Shown piece by piece: positions 1-11,563 of a stretch of 64,000 bases of DNA. The stretch is taken from NCBI GenBank assembly GCA_037178625.1, contig CM074132.1, forward strand, positions 2,914,001 to 2,978,000. Direction: 5' to 3'. The DNA is from Skeletonema tropicum (lineage: Eukaryota > Bacillariophyta > Thalassiosirophyceae > Thalassiosirales > Thalassiosiraceae). Both the position numbers and the translations under genes were made by a program. Under the pieces are notes generated by a model. That model worked only from the letters and a program-made list of their open reading frames with translations. It ran no database searches and was not told the DNA's origin. The first letter of the stretch is position 1. The number at the start of each line of letters is the position of its first letter.

Positions 1-2
1 GC

Positions 3-980
3 AATGACAATCTACGCAACAATGACGAGCTTCGCCCAACAGATGGAGGGAACACTACCAATAGAGCTAGCTCTATCTCTTCCTTCTTCAAAAGTGGCCC
101 ATCACTAGAACAAGCAGCTGCTTCTGGAGAAGAATCACGTGCACAAACACTGAGTGACACCATCAGCGATTCTAAGAAGAGTATTGCTGATAATAATCTA
201 TCAGATGCAACAAATGTAACTAATAATAAGCCAGAACCATCACTTCCTCAAATGAGTGAAAATACCGACAATCAAAATGATAGCAACAGCAATCCTTTTG
301 CAGCATTTGCCTTCAAGGCGGACGAAACACCAGCTATATCAAAATCATGGCAGAGTAAAAAGCGGACATTACAAATACCAAGTAAAGCTGCAGCAACTGC
401 ACGTTCTCAAAAGAAGGTTAAACAAGTTAAACAAGCGGCAAAACAAAAAGAGAGCAAAAAATCATGGTCAATTGGGGAATTACAGACCCAATCAACAAAA
501 ACAGAGGGAGATGAGCAACTCGACAAAGAAGAGCATCGTCAAGTATTGATTAAAAAATGGCACTCCTTCTCTGACTCAGCAGCACCAATCGAAGAGCGGA
601 GATTCCAGGTACTAATCGCTGCTCGTATTCATGCGAGGTGTCAAGAACCAATCGTTCACAAAGCCATGCAGAGATTAAGGGAGTATTTTGCGACACGAGA
701 AGAACCAAACAATGATGGAACTGCCCAATCGTTATCAGCTCATTGTCTGTCACAATGTGATCCAGAGAATGATATTGCTCCTTTACTATCGTCGGTATTA
801 TTTGGCAATGTCAAAGCGCAACATATAGTCCAGGCAGCACAGGATGTACTAAGCAAGTTTCGAGGTCAAGTCCCAGAGTCCATGACTAGCTTGCAAGATA
901 TTACTGGCATTGGACCGAAGCTCTCCCAGATCTTAAATATTGTCAATCGGCGAGACACTTATACTTCTTCCCTATCATGA
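3..980 (+). CDS. HhH-GPD fold protein (DNA glycosylase-like), 5' partial
   Basis: The reading frame is open from the window edge to the TGA at 980, so the N-terminus lies outside. The visible protein starts with a low-complexity, Ser/Asn-rich region containing SSISSFFK, which resembles a degenerate PCNA-interacting (PIP) box. A basic Lys/Gln-rich stretch follows. The last ~130 residues resemble the helical core of endonuclease III-type glycosylases: a FQVLIAARIHARCQ helix, a KAQHIVQAAQDVL helix, and the helix-hairpin-helix DITGIGPKLSQIL. The protein ends about 15 residues after the hairpin, before the place where the family normally carries its catalytic Asp and, in Nth types, the Fe-S cysteines. 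It may therefore bind DNA without cleaving it, or a 3' exon is missed. Only 91 bp separate it from the convergent GST stop, which leaves little room for one. Fold call fairly confident; enzymatic activity doubtful. Confidence 0.6.
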   Translation, partial: NDNLRNNDELRPTDGGNTTNRASSISSFFKSGPSLEQAAASGEESRAQTLSDTISDSKKSIADNNLSDATNVTNNKPEPSLPQMSENTDNQNDSNSNPFAAFAFKADETPAISKSWQSKKRTLQIPSKAAATARSQKKVKQVKQAAKQKESKKSWSIGELQTQSTKTEGDEQLDKEEHRQVLIKKWHSFSDSAAPIEERRFQVLIAARIHARCQEPIVHKAMQRLREYFATREEPNNDGTAQSLSAHCLSQCDPENDIAPLLSSVLFGNVKAQHIVQAAQDVLSKFRGQVPESMTSLQDITGIGPKLSQILNIVNRRDTYTSSLS

Positions 981-1071
981 AGAGGCGGGGGGAGTACTTG
1001 TATTCATTTGTTTATTAGATCCCTTGATAGTAGTAGCAGTATTACTTAACATTCTCTCTGTACACTATTGA

Positions 1072-1818
1072 TTACAGTTTACTTTGGTAGAGTTTACCTA
1101 GTTTTGTCGTAGTTCTATGGACATCATCATGATACGGTAGCTTTGCCATTCGATCCAACCATTGCCGCAGCTCTTCTAACTCTGGCCATTCACTATAGTC
1201 AACGCCTAGAATTTGTGGGATCTGTGCAAGTTCTGGGTAGGCGAGAAAATCCGCAACAGTTGGAGAATCCCCGACAATAAAGTTGGATCTTTCCCTCGAA
1301 TTGACCAGGAATTTGTGTTGAAATCTTTTCGCTGTATCCCTTATTGTAGATTTGAGTTTCACCAAATCGGAAGGAGATTTGCTGAGGGCATGGTGTGTCA
1401 TTCCTGATGATAGATTACCTTTAGCTGCAAACAGTTCTTTGAAACCTGGACGGATAACGTTCCGGGTCATTAAGCGTGTAGATTCATTGTGATGACTAAT
1501 ATATTCGTTTATCAACGCTCGCTGACGAATATCTGATGGGTTATTGATGGACGGATACATGTCATTCCATTTGTTCTTGTCGCAGAGATAAATCATGATA
1601 GCTGATGCCTCCGAAAGGGCAATCGTTCTACCGTCACCTGGATCATCTTCAATGGCCGGGATAAGACCCAGTGGAAACTTTGCACGATATTCTTTCGTTC
1701 GGTTGTCCCCTTTCATGGGGTTAATGGAGATGAATTCGAACGGTTCCTTCTTCATCTTGAGTAGCCAGGCTACTGACCGAAACGGCTGAGATCCATAGTG
1801 CCCGTAGAGTTTGAGCAT
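1072..1818 (-). CDS. glutathione S-transferase (theta/zeta-like)
   Basis: A single-exon 248-residue protein of normal GST length, starting at the ATG at 1818. The N-terminal thioredoxin-like domain opens MLKLYGHYGSQPFRSV. The Ser of GSQPFRS sits where theta/zeta GSTs place the glutathione-activating Ser. The cis-Pro region (GLIPAI) and the E/S pair that binds the gamma-glutamyl group (LSEASAI) follow. The C-terminal all-helical domain carries the N-capping motif region NFIVGDSPTVADFLAYPEL. The protein presumably conjugates glutathione to electrophiles in the cytosol, since no targeting sequence is visible. It is convergent with the HhH-GPD gene and divergent from the degenerate gene at 2146. 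Confidence 0.85.
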   Translation of the reverse strand: MLKLYGHYGSQPFRSVAWLLKMKKEPFEFISINPMKGDNRTKEYRAKFPLGLIPAIEDDPGDGRTIALSEASAIMIYLCDKNKWNDMYPSINNPSDIRQRALINEYISHHNESTRLMTRNVIRPGFKELFAAKGNLSSGMTHHALSKSPSDLVKLKSTIRDTAKRFQHKFLVNSRERSNFIVGDSPTVADFLAYPELAQIPQILGVDYSEWPELEELRQWLDRMAKLPYHDDVHRTTTKLGKLYQSKL

Positions 1819-2145
1819 GGCACAGGTAGGTGAGAGGTGATAGTACAGGCTAATAGAAAGTAGATTATGTAGTGTGTGTTACACTGCTTGACACCTCCAC
1901 CTTCCTCATCGTCATCGACGCGACATCAAGAATTCGAGCTGAAGCTGAAGGCTGAAGGTGAGGGAGACAGTTGATGGTTTACAACAGCACAGGTACTGGC
2001 CAGGTTTTTGTGTCAGCAGTTGTTGCTTTGCATCTTCTCTTCGCTGCAATTGGTCTTGGAGTATTCGATGTGGCTGAAAATCACCTCTTCGTAGAATAAT
2101 ATTTGTAGAAAAAGCAACTCCATCCTTCTTTTCACTACGATCACC
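1819..2145. other. intergenic, divergent promoter region
   Basis: About 330 bp between the GST start and the ATG at 2146. It presumably holds both promoters. I see no convincing TATA box, repeat or RNA gene. Confidence 0.4.
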
Positions 2146-3572
2146 ATGGACGAAGTGATCGACGGTGTCCTCAGCGAACCTCTCATCGCAACTGGCAGCC
2201 GCGGCACACCAAGCTTCATGACCCGGTTTCTCGCCGCCTGTGGCTACGGTATTGGAGCGGACAAACAGTATTGCTCCCTATCAGGAACTTTGCACCAACA
2301 AAAGGGTCTACAAACGCTCCGTGAACGCCCTGAGATTTGCTGTACTCCTATTTGTTGACGCGATTGCAGGTACTGTTGAGCAGCCACACTATCTGAGTCT
2401 TGCCTGGCGCTCATGTCGATTCATTTCCCGATGCTCCGATACAGGTGGCTTGGGATTCAGTGCTGCCACATTATGGTGCCAATGTCCGCTCTTCTTGGTG
2501 TGACTATCTCGTCAAGAGGATCTGTCTCTACGGAACTGGCTGCATCCTGAAAATATTTGTTTCGGCTCTCCTTCTGCTTCTGGCCATACTGCGGATTCAA
2601 CTTCCTCAGATCCGCTGAAGGTGGTATAATTGCCATCTTGATGGAAACTGAAGGATTGCTTGTGGTAAGTGTAGTTAGAATAGTGATATTGTTCGTTGAC
2701 AGAAAAGAAAGATCCCTCTTACGTGACTACCATACAGCCGCTCCTTGTTGGATCTGCTGTTGTATTCGTTGCAGCTATACTGAACACCCTTTATCTTATC
2801 GAGCCGAAGGACTTCACTGCCAGCCGCCATAGAGAACGGGAAGAGTTTGGAATGTATCATGAGATCGATGATAATGAAGATGATGACCAAGTACAAGCCG
2901 TCGAGAAGTTAGATTATAAAGTGTTTAGCCTCATCCTTTTTTGGAGCACAGGGCAAGGGTAAATAAATCTAGGGGACAATATCGGATCCTCAGGCTTGAT
3001 GCCATCATGCCTCTCACCTTTGGCGTGACGAATTGCAGGAACTCCGCAAGCGTGCTAAAGAAGACTTCATCTATTGCCAGAGAAAGACCAACGAGTATTT
3101 GAACAAATTCAACTCTTTACCTGCATCTGAACGTCATGAGTTTTGTGACCAGCACAATCGGTCTTCGGAAGCAACAAACGTGGAAGAGATTGATGCAGCA
3201 CATGAAGCTGTTGGAAAATGATTGCTGACTACATTGTTGACTCTGGCTATGCTGTAAGTTTTGTATGGATGAGATTGTATTCAACAATCATCATTTTTAC
3301 ACATCTCACACATTCTGCTTCAAATGTTATCTTTGTAACCTCAGCCTCACCTGGATGAAACATTGGTTAAGCAAATTATCATGACTTCATTTCCAGTTGT
3401 CAACAAAGGCAATGCTCCTCTCCACCCTCTCAACGCTGAGCAAATTATGCTTGACGTTCAGAAAGGGTACACTCGTTTAATTGAGATGGAGGGTTATGAT
3501 GAAGGAGATGAAATGAGTATCGAAAGCGTGTTGAAGAGTGCTCGGTCGGCCATTTATATGCAGAACATGTAA
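2146..3572 (+). pseudogene. frame-broken membrane-protein gene, unrecognised
   Basis: Coding-like protein text runs across this stretch but changes frame several times. It begins MDEVIDGVLSEPLIATG (from 2146), then shifts to a frame with a hydrophobic helix (YKRSVNALRFAVLLFVDAI, about 2310-2370), then to others. Near 2735-2800 a clear transmembrane helix appears (LLVGSAVVFVAAILNTLYLI), followed by an acidic tail. A plausible phase-0 intron at 2922-3040 joins LDYK to ELRKRAKEDF. After AAHEAVGK (3221) the frame breaks again by one base within an A-run; the text resumes as MIADYIVDSGYA. A GTAAGT...CAG intron (about 3254-3343) then leads into PHLDETLVKQIIM, ending at the TAA at 3572. No family was recognised. 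It is either a decaying gene or a spliced gene with small sequence errors. All neighbouring genes are frame-intact, which favours decay. Confidence 0.4.
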
Positions 3573-4527
3573 TGGAGGATCGTGAGTGCGTAGCCAAAGC
3601 CCATGAGTCAGGCTAAGTCACTCCTGGAAATTATATTTGTTATACGATGACTGCAGAAGATTTTAATGAGGTGTAGACATGTAGACATGTCGACATGTAG
3701 AAACAAACTCTAGAGGATTGCGTGTAGTTGTTGGACGCACACACTTTCATTCGAGCGCAATATACCTGAAGGTATGATGTGATACATAGGTGATAGGCTG
3801 AGCAGCAAACTCGCAAGGGTGAAGTGTTTTGCCTGGCCCGTCACGAAGCACTAGATAATGAAGAATACATATGCATGTATTGATAATGGCTAATGGCTAA
3901 TTAGCACATAAGTAAGTACATCATAAAAGTCGAGTTCATCGAGTAAATGCATAGTCATGTGTATTCCTCGCAGTAACGATGGTTGTTCTCTTGCCCACAG
4001 CAAAGGAGCTTTTAGATAGCTGGCCCTTTGGCCTTTTAGCTTGGCGCTTGGTCCACTCCGAGTATCCGACGCCCGCCCTTCACTCAAAAAGTCGGGAAGC
4101 CAATGCGGTGGTGAGCGCAATAAGAACGAATGACTTTCTCGTAATTCATTTTGAATTTTTGATAAAATTCAGTTGTGGGCTATTGTTTTTCTGGGGTTAT
4201 GCCCTCTTTTATGTCAAACAAATTACCATTACTTTAGTTAGAAAAATCTCAAAAAGGGGGGCAAAGACGAATTGATTTGAATGATATCTCATGAGAATCT
4301 TATTTTTGAATTCAGCTTTCTTGTGATGGTTTGAATTGCATTTGAATGACCTTCTGTGCCAATTTCAAATGGATTTATTCAAACCCAACAAGTCAAATGA
4401 GTGCATTGGCGAACCACACAGGCTCGGACAAAAAATCATTTCTTCCGCACCGCAGCATATCATTTGTGTCATTTGTAAGAAGAAGTACACAAGACGTGTG
4501 CCAAGGATATTAATCTTGTCGACAATA
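3573..4527. other. intergenic region with short direct repeats
   Basis: There is no gene I can support. Around 3675-3700 there are three tandem near-copies of GTAGACAT, and around 3885-3900 a short TAATGGC direct repeat. The remainder, just ahead of the protease gene, is AT-rich and presumably contains its promoter. Confidence 0.4.
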
Positions 4528-7500
4528 ATGATGCATATCCGCAGCATCGCCCTAACTCTATTCATCGGCGGCTGCAGCACCGCCACGGCACTCATCGAAT
4601 CAAATATCACCGACGACTTTGCTGCCTATGAATTCGTCGATCCAGAACTACAACAAGTCTCCGATTGGTATGTAGCCGACCGTGCATCTTTAACAGGTGA
4701 GGAAGGAGGAGACACAATCTTTTATGTGGACGGCCGATCTGGAAAGCCTGTCGTGTTTTTTCCGGAGGAAGGTGATGCGTCTGTATTGCCGGGCGATGGT
4801 GTAGGTAATCGTCTACTTTGGACTGTCGGAACAGAACATGATAGAGGATATGGAGCTGAAACTGACCATGACGCGCTGTCCGAGGCGGCAGTTCATGCAT
4901 GCAAAGATTGGATAACCAATCATCAAGAAGACCTGGGCATTGATGTCTCGGAGCTGTTTGCAGACGGCATGGTAAGGACGTCGACTCACCCCGATGGAGA
5001 TATTCATTTATCATTGACGAGGACATTTAAAGGCGTTGAGGTAGTAGGAAGTCGTGTAGCCATCAATATTGTTGGTGGTAACATTGCCACCGTTGCTGTG
5101 GAGCAGTGGGGAGAGGTTGCAGAGGACTTTGATTTAACATCAGCAACTATTACCGCCCAGGATGCCATGAATATATTGGCTGATTACACCGACCGTGCTC
5201 TCACTGGCAAAACGAGTTGTGACTCTGAAATTCAAGTCTTGACGCTCACCAACGATGATGACACGGCATCACCGTCGACGGGTCTACGTGGTATGACTTT
5301 AGAGCCACTTCCAGTACTTAATGGATACAAACACAATCTCGCTTGGAAAGTTTGTCCCATGTTTGAAGGACAGGATGATGCTCATTCATTTCAAGGATAT
5401 GTGGATGCTCGTACGGAGAAAATTTTGGAGTTTAAGAACACCATTGATTTGTTTGAGGCGGAAGGTGGAGTGTATCCAATGGCCAATGACGGAAAGTTGC
5501 CAGGTGGGAGAGAGCAGGCCGAATGGTAAGTTACATATACACCCTCTTCAAGAGGCATCACTTCATCTCATTCGAACAAACTTTTTTGTTCTCATCACAT
5601 GAATTTATATTTATATTTTTTACGTTTAGGCCAATGTCTTATATGTGGGTTGGAAACTCCCGAACTGATGTCGGAGGAAATTTCAATAATGCTGGATCAG
5701 CAAGTTTCAGTGGACAGTTTGTCAAACTAAATGACAGATGTGGCAGTGCAAGTCTCGGTCTTAATGAGGGCAACAGCATTAATTGGGGCACAAGTCCTGG
5801 GACGGATTGTGAGTTTTGCATAATTGACAGCTACCTCATACCACTTCATGTATTATTTTGCTGACAAATAAATTTCGACTTCATTTCCTTGTACACAGGC
5901 TCCCGTGGCCGAATTAATGGAGTACAAGTACAAGCTGCCGGAGGAGGAAACACCGCTGCATCTCGTTCCACTTATTACCACACAACCCATATTGCGGATA
6001 TAGCTCGTAGACATCTCCCAAATGAAGGTTGGCTTAGGAATGTGCTCAGAGCAAATGTTAATATCGATGAGAATTGCAATGCGTACTGGAATGGTCAAAT
6101 CAATTTTTACACTAGTGGAGGAGGCTGTAGTAACCTTGGGGAGATTTCTGGTGTGATTGCTCATGAATGGGGGCATGGCTTGGACGCGAATGACGTGGAA
6201 GGGGGCATTTCCAAACCATCTGGTGAGGGTATTGCCGATCTCTATGCTGCTTTTTATGATGGCACGAGTTGCATCGGTCGAGGTGGACTCAATAGGATTT
6301 GCAGCGTAAAGGGAGATTCCTGCAAAGTCAGTGCTGGCTGCACGGGAGTTCGCGATATTGATTACATGCAGCATGATAGCGAAAGACCACACACTATGAG
6401 ATGGGCCAGGAACAGATGCGGAAACAGCGTCCACTGTAAGGGGCATGTCTATTCCGAGGCAGTTTGGTCGCTGTATAAGAGAGAGCTGCCAAAACTAGGC
6501 TACGACGACCATACTTCTTTTGCACTTACAACCGACTTACTTTACAAAGCTGCTGTTAACGTTCGAGCTTGGTACAACGAAAATGCAGGTGCACCATGGG
6601 GAGGATGCGGTGGTTTTACTGGTTATAGGGCCTTCCTCGCCGCCGACGATGACGATGGCAACCTTGGTAATGGAACGCCTCGTAAGTACTCTTGATACAT
6701 GCACTGATCAAGCTTAGATTTATCGTCGTATACATCTCTCATTTTCATTTGCTTGCTCTCACTCATACGTATAGACATGACAGCTATCTACAAGGCATTC
6801 CTCGACCAAGAGATTGCTTGCAACGACTTGGCTGTGCGAAATTCTGGCTGTTCAAACGGACCCGTGGGTGCCCCTGGAGTCACTGCCACGTCGACAGACA
6901 AGCGTATCACATTGACTTGGACACAGGTTGATAGAGCACTCAGTTACGATGTTTTGCGTGCTGAAGGTGGCTGTGAGAAGGGTAAAGTGAAAGTTGGCAC
7001 TGTGCAACGCGGAACTGGCAATCTACTCTCCTTGACAGATACTGGACTGAAAAATGGATTTGAAGTAAGTGCCCAAGTCAAACATTGCTTTCTCCTAAAC
7101 ATTTGATGTTTTGTTAACAAATTCGCCTTTTGAATTACTCTCCTTGTCGCAGTATTGTTACCTCATTGTCCCGAAAGGGACTGCCGCTCCCTCGACCTGC
7201 TATGGCAAAAAATCCACAAAAATTCAAGTCAAACCTGGGGGTGTCCCAGACACTCCTCCACCAACACGCCGTCCAACACCAGTGCCAACACGCAATCCTA
7301 CACGCAATCCAACACGCCGTCCAACATCAGTGCCAACACGCAATCCTACACCAGTGCCAACACGCAATCCTACACGCAATCCAACACGCAATCCTACACC
7401 AGTGCCAACACGCAATCCTACACCAGTGCCAACACGCAATCCTACACGCATTCCCACTTTACTGCCAACAAGGAACCCAACACCACTTCCAACACCACTT

Positions 7501-8826
7501 CCTACAACAGGCCCGACACCACCTCCAACACAACTCCCAACACAACTTCCTACAACAGTCCCCACATCACTTCCCACTCACCTTCCAACACCACTTCCTA
7601 CAATGATCCCAACAATTCCAACAAACCCTATGCCTCAAACAAATCCAGTGAGTTTCGCAGTTACCGATGTATTGTGTTATTCTATGTTTTACGCCTCTTT
7701 CTAACTGCTTGCGATATTGTTCCTCATTCCACAGCCATTTGGGTCAAGCGACACTATTTGCATCGTTGAAGACAATGAGAAGATCTTCAAGCTTGACCTC
7801 AACTATTCGCCGCCTGAGATCGCTACTCAACTTAATTGGAAAGTGAACAAATTTAACATTGAAACCGAGACTTTTGATGGATATAAATCAAGTGGAGACT
7901 CAGTTCGGCCACAACAAAGGGTATGCGTTCCTCCAGGTACCTATGAAGTTGTCATCTCTGATAATAGTAAGACAGGGATGAATGGCGGAAGCTATTATGG
8001 ATATTTTAGAGGAAGTCTGATATTCTCTTCTGACGGAGCAGGTGTAAACTGGGGAGAACGGAGGCACATCTTTTGTTATGGCGAATGTGCTTCTACCTCA
8101 CCAAGTCTCTCTCCTTCATCATCTCTCACTGAATTGCCATCCATATCACCTTCTGTGAGTCCCTCCAGAAATGAATTACCAGATCAACAAGACGCGGAGT
8201 ATGACCCTGTCCTCAAAGTCCCTAAGTGCTCTACACCTTCACATTCATGCAGCACTGGCGGACTCGTTGCGGGTAGGGGCGCATTAGGCCCAGAACATGC
8301 CTCACCAAACTCGCTTGACGAATGTACTGACTCAGATGCTGGGAACTATTTAATTAGTGAATCTATCGAGAAGATTACCGTCAGCTCGAATTCGCAGAGT
8401 AACATGAGGGAAGGGGATTCTGTAACGGTTACAGCAGAAGTTGTATGTTGGTACACGGGTGCACACGATACAGCTGACTTTTACTACTCAGCAAGTGTTG
8501 ACAATCTCAACTGGATTTACATTACGTCGGTTGATTGTTCTACAACCTTTGCCGAAGCTGAAGAGAGTGAGGGTGAGTTGATGGATCAAGACAATATCCG
8601 ACCTGCCAGTCTGCCACACAGTGAGGGTAAGAAACAGCAACTGTCAGCGTCTTACACATTACCGGAAGGAAGGGAACATGCAGTGCGTGTCAACTTTTCC
8701 TACCGCATTGGGGAACGAGATACGACATCTTCATGCGTAGAATCAACAGCAGAGGATCAATTCTACAATGACGTTGATGATTTGATTTTCACAGTTGAAG
8801 ATGGAAACACAGAAGTGCTGATTTGA
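4528..8826 (+). CDS. secreted zinc metalloprotease (gluzincin, FTP propeptide), 6 exons
   Basis: Exons 4528-5525, 5630-5808, 5899-6681, 6775-7064, 7153-7647 and 7735-8826 give 1278 residues, all with GT-AG borders. The start at 4528 was chosen because [21 protein letters not shown] is a good signal peptide. Residues ~30-330 look like an M4/M36-type FTP/PepSY propeptide. The catalytic helix is [12 protein letters not shown] (HExxH, His481/His485), and [10 protein letters not shown] ~15 residues later supplies the likely third zinc ligand (Glu ~501), as in thermolysin/fungalysin gluzincins. Next come a fibronectin-III-like stretch ([18 protein letters not shown]), a long [16 protein letters not shown] linker, and a Cys-containing C-terminal half with a second Ser/Pro linker and a segment around [16 protein letters not shown]. 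Probably an extracellular or cell-wall protease; the substrate is unknown. The exact peptidase family (M4 or M36) is not settled. Confidence 0.85.
7258..7640 (+). repeat. coding minisatellite (Pro-Thr-x-x linker)
   Basis: Within protease exon 5, 12-18 bp units of the type CCAACACGCAATCCTACA repeat imperfectly more than twenty times. They encode [14 protein letters not shown] repeats that grade into PLPT/QLPT units. The tract is open in all three forward frames and on the reverse strand, which explains spurious ORFs here. Such linkers join domains in secreted diatom proteins and are likely length-variable between strains. Confidence 0.85.
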
Positions 8827-8984
8827 AGCAGCAAAAGAAAAATAAATGTAGTACGTACTTGTCTTTTATGTAGTGAAACGATCATGCCACTTGATATCTC
8901 ATAATAGTTTAACCAAGCAAAGATAAATCAAGAGTTTATGTTAGCAGGCGCGGAAGCAGGCGACTCTTAGACACGTACATAATT

Positions 8985-11563
8985 TTAATTGAAAGTTATC
9001 GTCTGAATGGACCTTGGTGGAATCGAAGCAGCCAAAACAGTTTTGTCTTTGTTCTTTAACACGTAATTGGCGTTTTCCCCAGCCTCGTTCGATACAATAA
9101 CAGCACCATTTGCTGCTGCTGTAGCAGAAGTATCAAAAGCGCCAACTTGAAGGAATGGCCACCCTGTTGTGAGGCATACTTCCCCAAGCGCGTCAAAAGC
9201 AGCTGAAGTAATTTCACCCGTGCTGGAATCAAATCCCCATTCAGCCCATGGATGATCACAGCTCCCAATATTCACCTGCGCCCCTCCTCTGGCTCCGTAC
9301 GCACCTCCATTATTACGGAGCGGCTGAACAACGAGGCAACTTTTCTTGCTGTTAGATGATACGATGTGTACCTTACTTTGGCTCCCATCTACTGGGAGGA
9401 CTTCAAACAAACCTGCTTTATCCTCGGTGATGCTGCAGGTGGTGAGTAATAATCCAGCAAAATCCTTGTCGGCTTTCTTAGCTAGGCAAGATGTTGTCGG
9501 TGCACCCAGCCAATCATGTCCAAAAACTTGCAGCTGTTTCTCTTCATTCAGTAACCACTCCTGACGTGTTGATCCCTCACATGGCCATACTGTAACTTCC
9601 ACTCCATTACGAGCAAGGTCATTGATTCCTCCTCCAGCCACTCGTTGCCCCTTCGGTCGGAAAGTACGTACCTCTGGGTCACCTGTACTTGCACCTACCA
9701 GACCATGAACTGCTCGAGATCCTGGACGAACGAATCGAGTGATGTGTCCTACATAATAATACATGGGCTGGACCACAATCCCTAAATCAAGATATTTCGC
9801 TGGACTTCCTTCCGCGTTTAACTCTTCCCTCGTCTTATTGTCTCCGTGTACTTCTCCAAAGGGATGCCCAGCATGCTCAAAATCGAGCTGTGCCGGAAAG
9901 TCTTTCTCAGCATCAAGCGCACGATGTGGAACTGCAAGCACCGGTGAATCGCACAAGTTTCCTAAATGGTTGGGTCCACCAATTGAGTCCAAACTGGATT
10001 AATGACCACGTAATAGCTACTTGGTCAGAGAGCACCGAAACAGACAAGAAATCAATCACAAACACCAAGAAGAATTACTTACATCAAATTCCATTCAATG
10101 AACCCATTACTACCCGCTGCCAAATCCGCAAGTATCGTATGCACGTTCCTCATCGCCCTTGCCCAAGCAATACTCAAATCTCCACCTGCATACCCCGTCG
10201 TAGGACAATGACACGCTTCAGAACCAAGAATCACATGATCTTTCCTGACATCCATAACATCCAACTCTGAAACGAATCGATGCATATTGGGATTGCCCTG
10301 TGCACCATCCAATAAGCGATCCATCCCCCCAGCATACCAATGGACGGCGGTCCCATCAATATACTTGGAGGCAGGATGATCCTTTGCCAACAATTCCTTT
10401 GCCCACTTGACCATGTGATCTTTGTTATGATCGAAAAACAACAATTTCACATCAGGATGTGACTTCTCCAACTGTGGACCCAAGTGATTGGCAATAAAGT
10501 CTCCCTCATTGCTCACATCATACGCACATGCATCCCACGGAGCTGGGAACTCTGGTTCATTCTGCACCGATACACCATAAAACTGTACGCCATGATTGGC
10601 ATAGGCAGTAATGAATTTATCAAAAAACAGTGCCCATGAAGCTGCATACTTGGAGTCTACTCCAACACCATCTCGGAGACATACTGGTAGTGCACTCCCA
10701 TTCATCAACGCGGCATGCTCGGCACCCTCCACATCATCCCAGGTAGGTGCCTTCATCCAACTTGGTGGACTCCATGGACTTGCAATGATACGCATCCCAT
10801 ATTCATCTGCCTCCTTTGGAAATGATTCCATCACACTCTGTTGAGCCGACAACATCATATCCACCATACCCGACTCCACATCATGCGTAACCTCTGTATC
10901 AAAATCCTCCAATGTAAAATCCCCATCGGTATCATCATGAGAATAACTCTCGACACTAAAATCACAGGAATTGATATGTGTCCTTCCCAACGTGTACCCC
11001 AATCCCGACTTGCCAAATAGTAATTCAATGACTGCATCTTGACCAGGTTTGGAGAGACTATTCAAGTTCAATGCCGCTGCTTCGGTGAATGCTCCCCCAA
11101 ATCCTAGGATGGGTGGTCGATCGGGGAAGGCGACTTTGTCAAGGTCAATATGGATCTGTGCCGTTCCATACTCTTGCTGTTGTTGTTGTAAGTTACGACG
11201 ATTGACAACATGGACACACGCCACTTCACTCCATTGCTTACTAGGTTCTGCAAAACTAGTTTGAATCATTTGAATATTATCACCGCCACTGCCACTCTTG
11301 TAAATTTCACATAGGCGAGTGGGCATTTGTTCCAAATTGGGGAGTATGGCTGTAACTTCACCACCTGGGGTAGAAGTGGTGGTGGAGGACCGTCCAATGA
11401 GAAAGGCAAGTGTGGTGAGAATGAGCGCCGAAGCACCCATCACAAGTGTTGATTTGATCGTGGTGGCATTGCCATTGTTGTTGCCAGCAGAGTGACTTGA
11501 GCCGCGACCGATTTCTAGTGGCTGCTCTTCTTCGCCGATGGGATCGTAGCCCTGTTTAGACAT
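8985..11563 (-). CDS. glucosylceramidase (GH30) with apparent nested ricin-B-like domain
   Basis: Two exons (11563-10083 and 9993-8985, intron 89 nt) encode 829 residues. The join restores EWNLILDSIGGPNHLGN, matching the conserved GBA1 segment. The N-terminus is cytosolic, followed by a signal-anchor helix (ASALILTTLAFLIG, ~50-65), so the enzyme should sit in the endomembrane or vacuolar lumen. The (beta/alpha)8 domain carries the acid/base Glu in VQNEPEFPAPWDA (~residue 335) and the nucleophile Glu in GSEACHCPT (~447). It hydrolyses glucosylceramide-type beta-glucosides. In the C-terminal beta-domain, after FVRPGSRAVHGLV, the chain leaves the GBA pattern for ~150 residues containing QEW and AEWGFD. 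These resemble QxW repeats of ricin-B lectins. It then returns to the GH30 last strands (IPPRSIQTITF). Catalytic call firm; the lectin insert is inferred. Confidence 0.88.

Noticed and set aside
3200..3252. TGA after AAHEAVGK as a second selenocysteine codon
   Set aside because: The following residues in that frame soon meet another stop. The coherent text continues in a different frame, so a frameshift fits better.
3979..4275. 98-aa forward open frame with hydrophobic C-terminus
   Set aside because: Not recognisable, no splice link to the protease gene, composition like surrounding AT-rich DNA.
7224..7577. Long reverse-strand Gly/Val-rich open frame
   Set aside because: Pure shadow of the Pro-Thr minisatellite in the protease linker; no start context or family.
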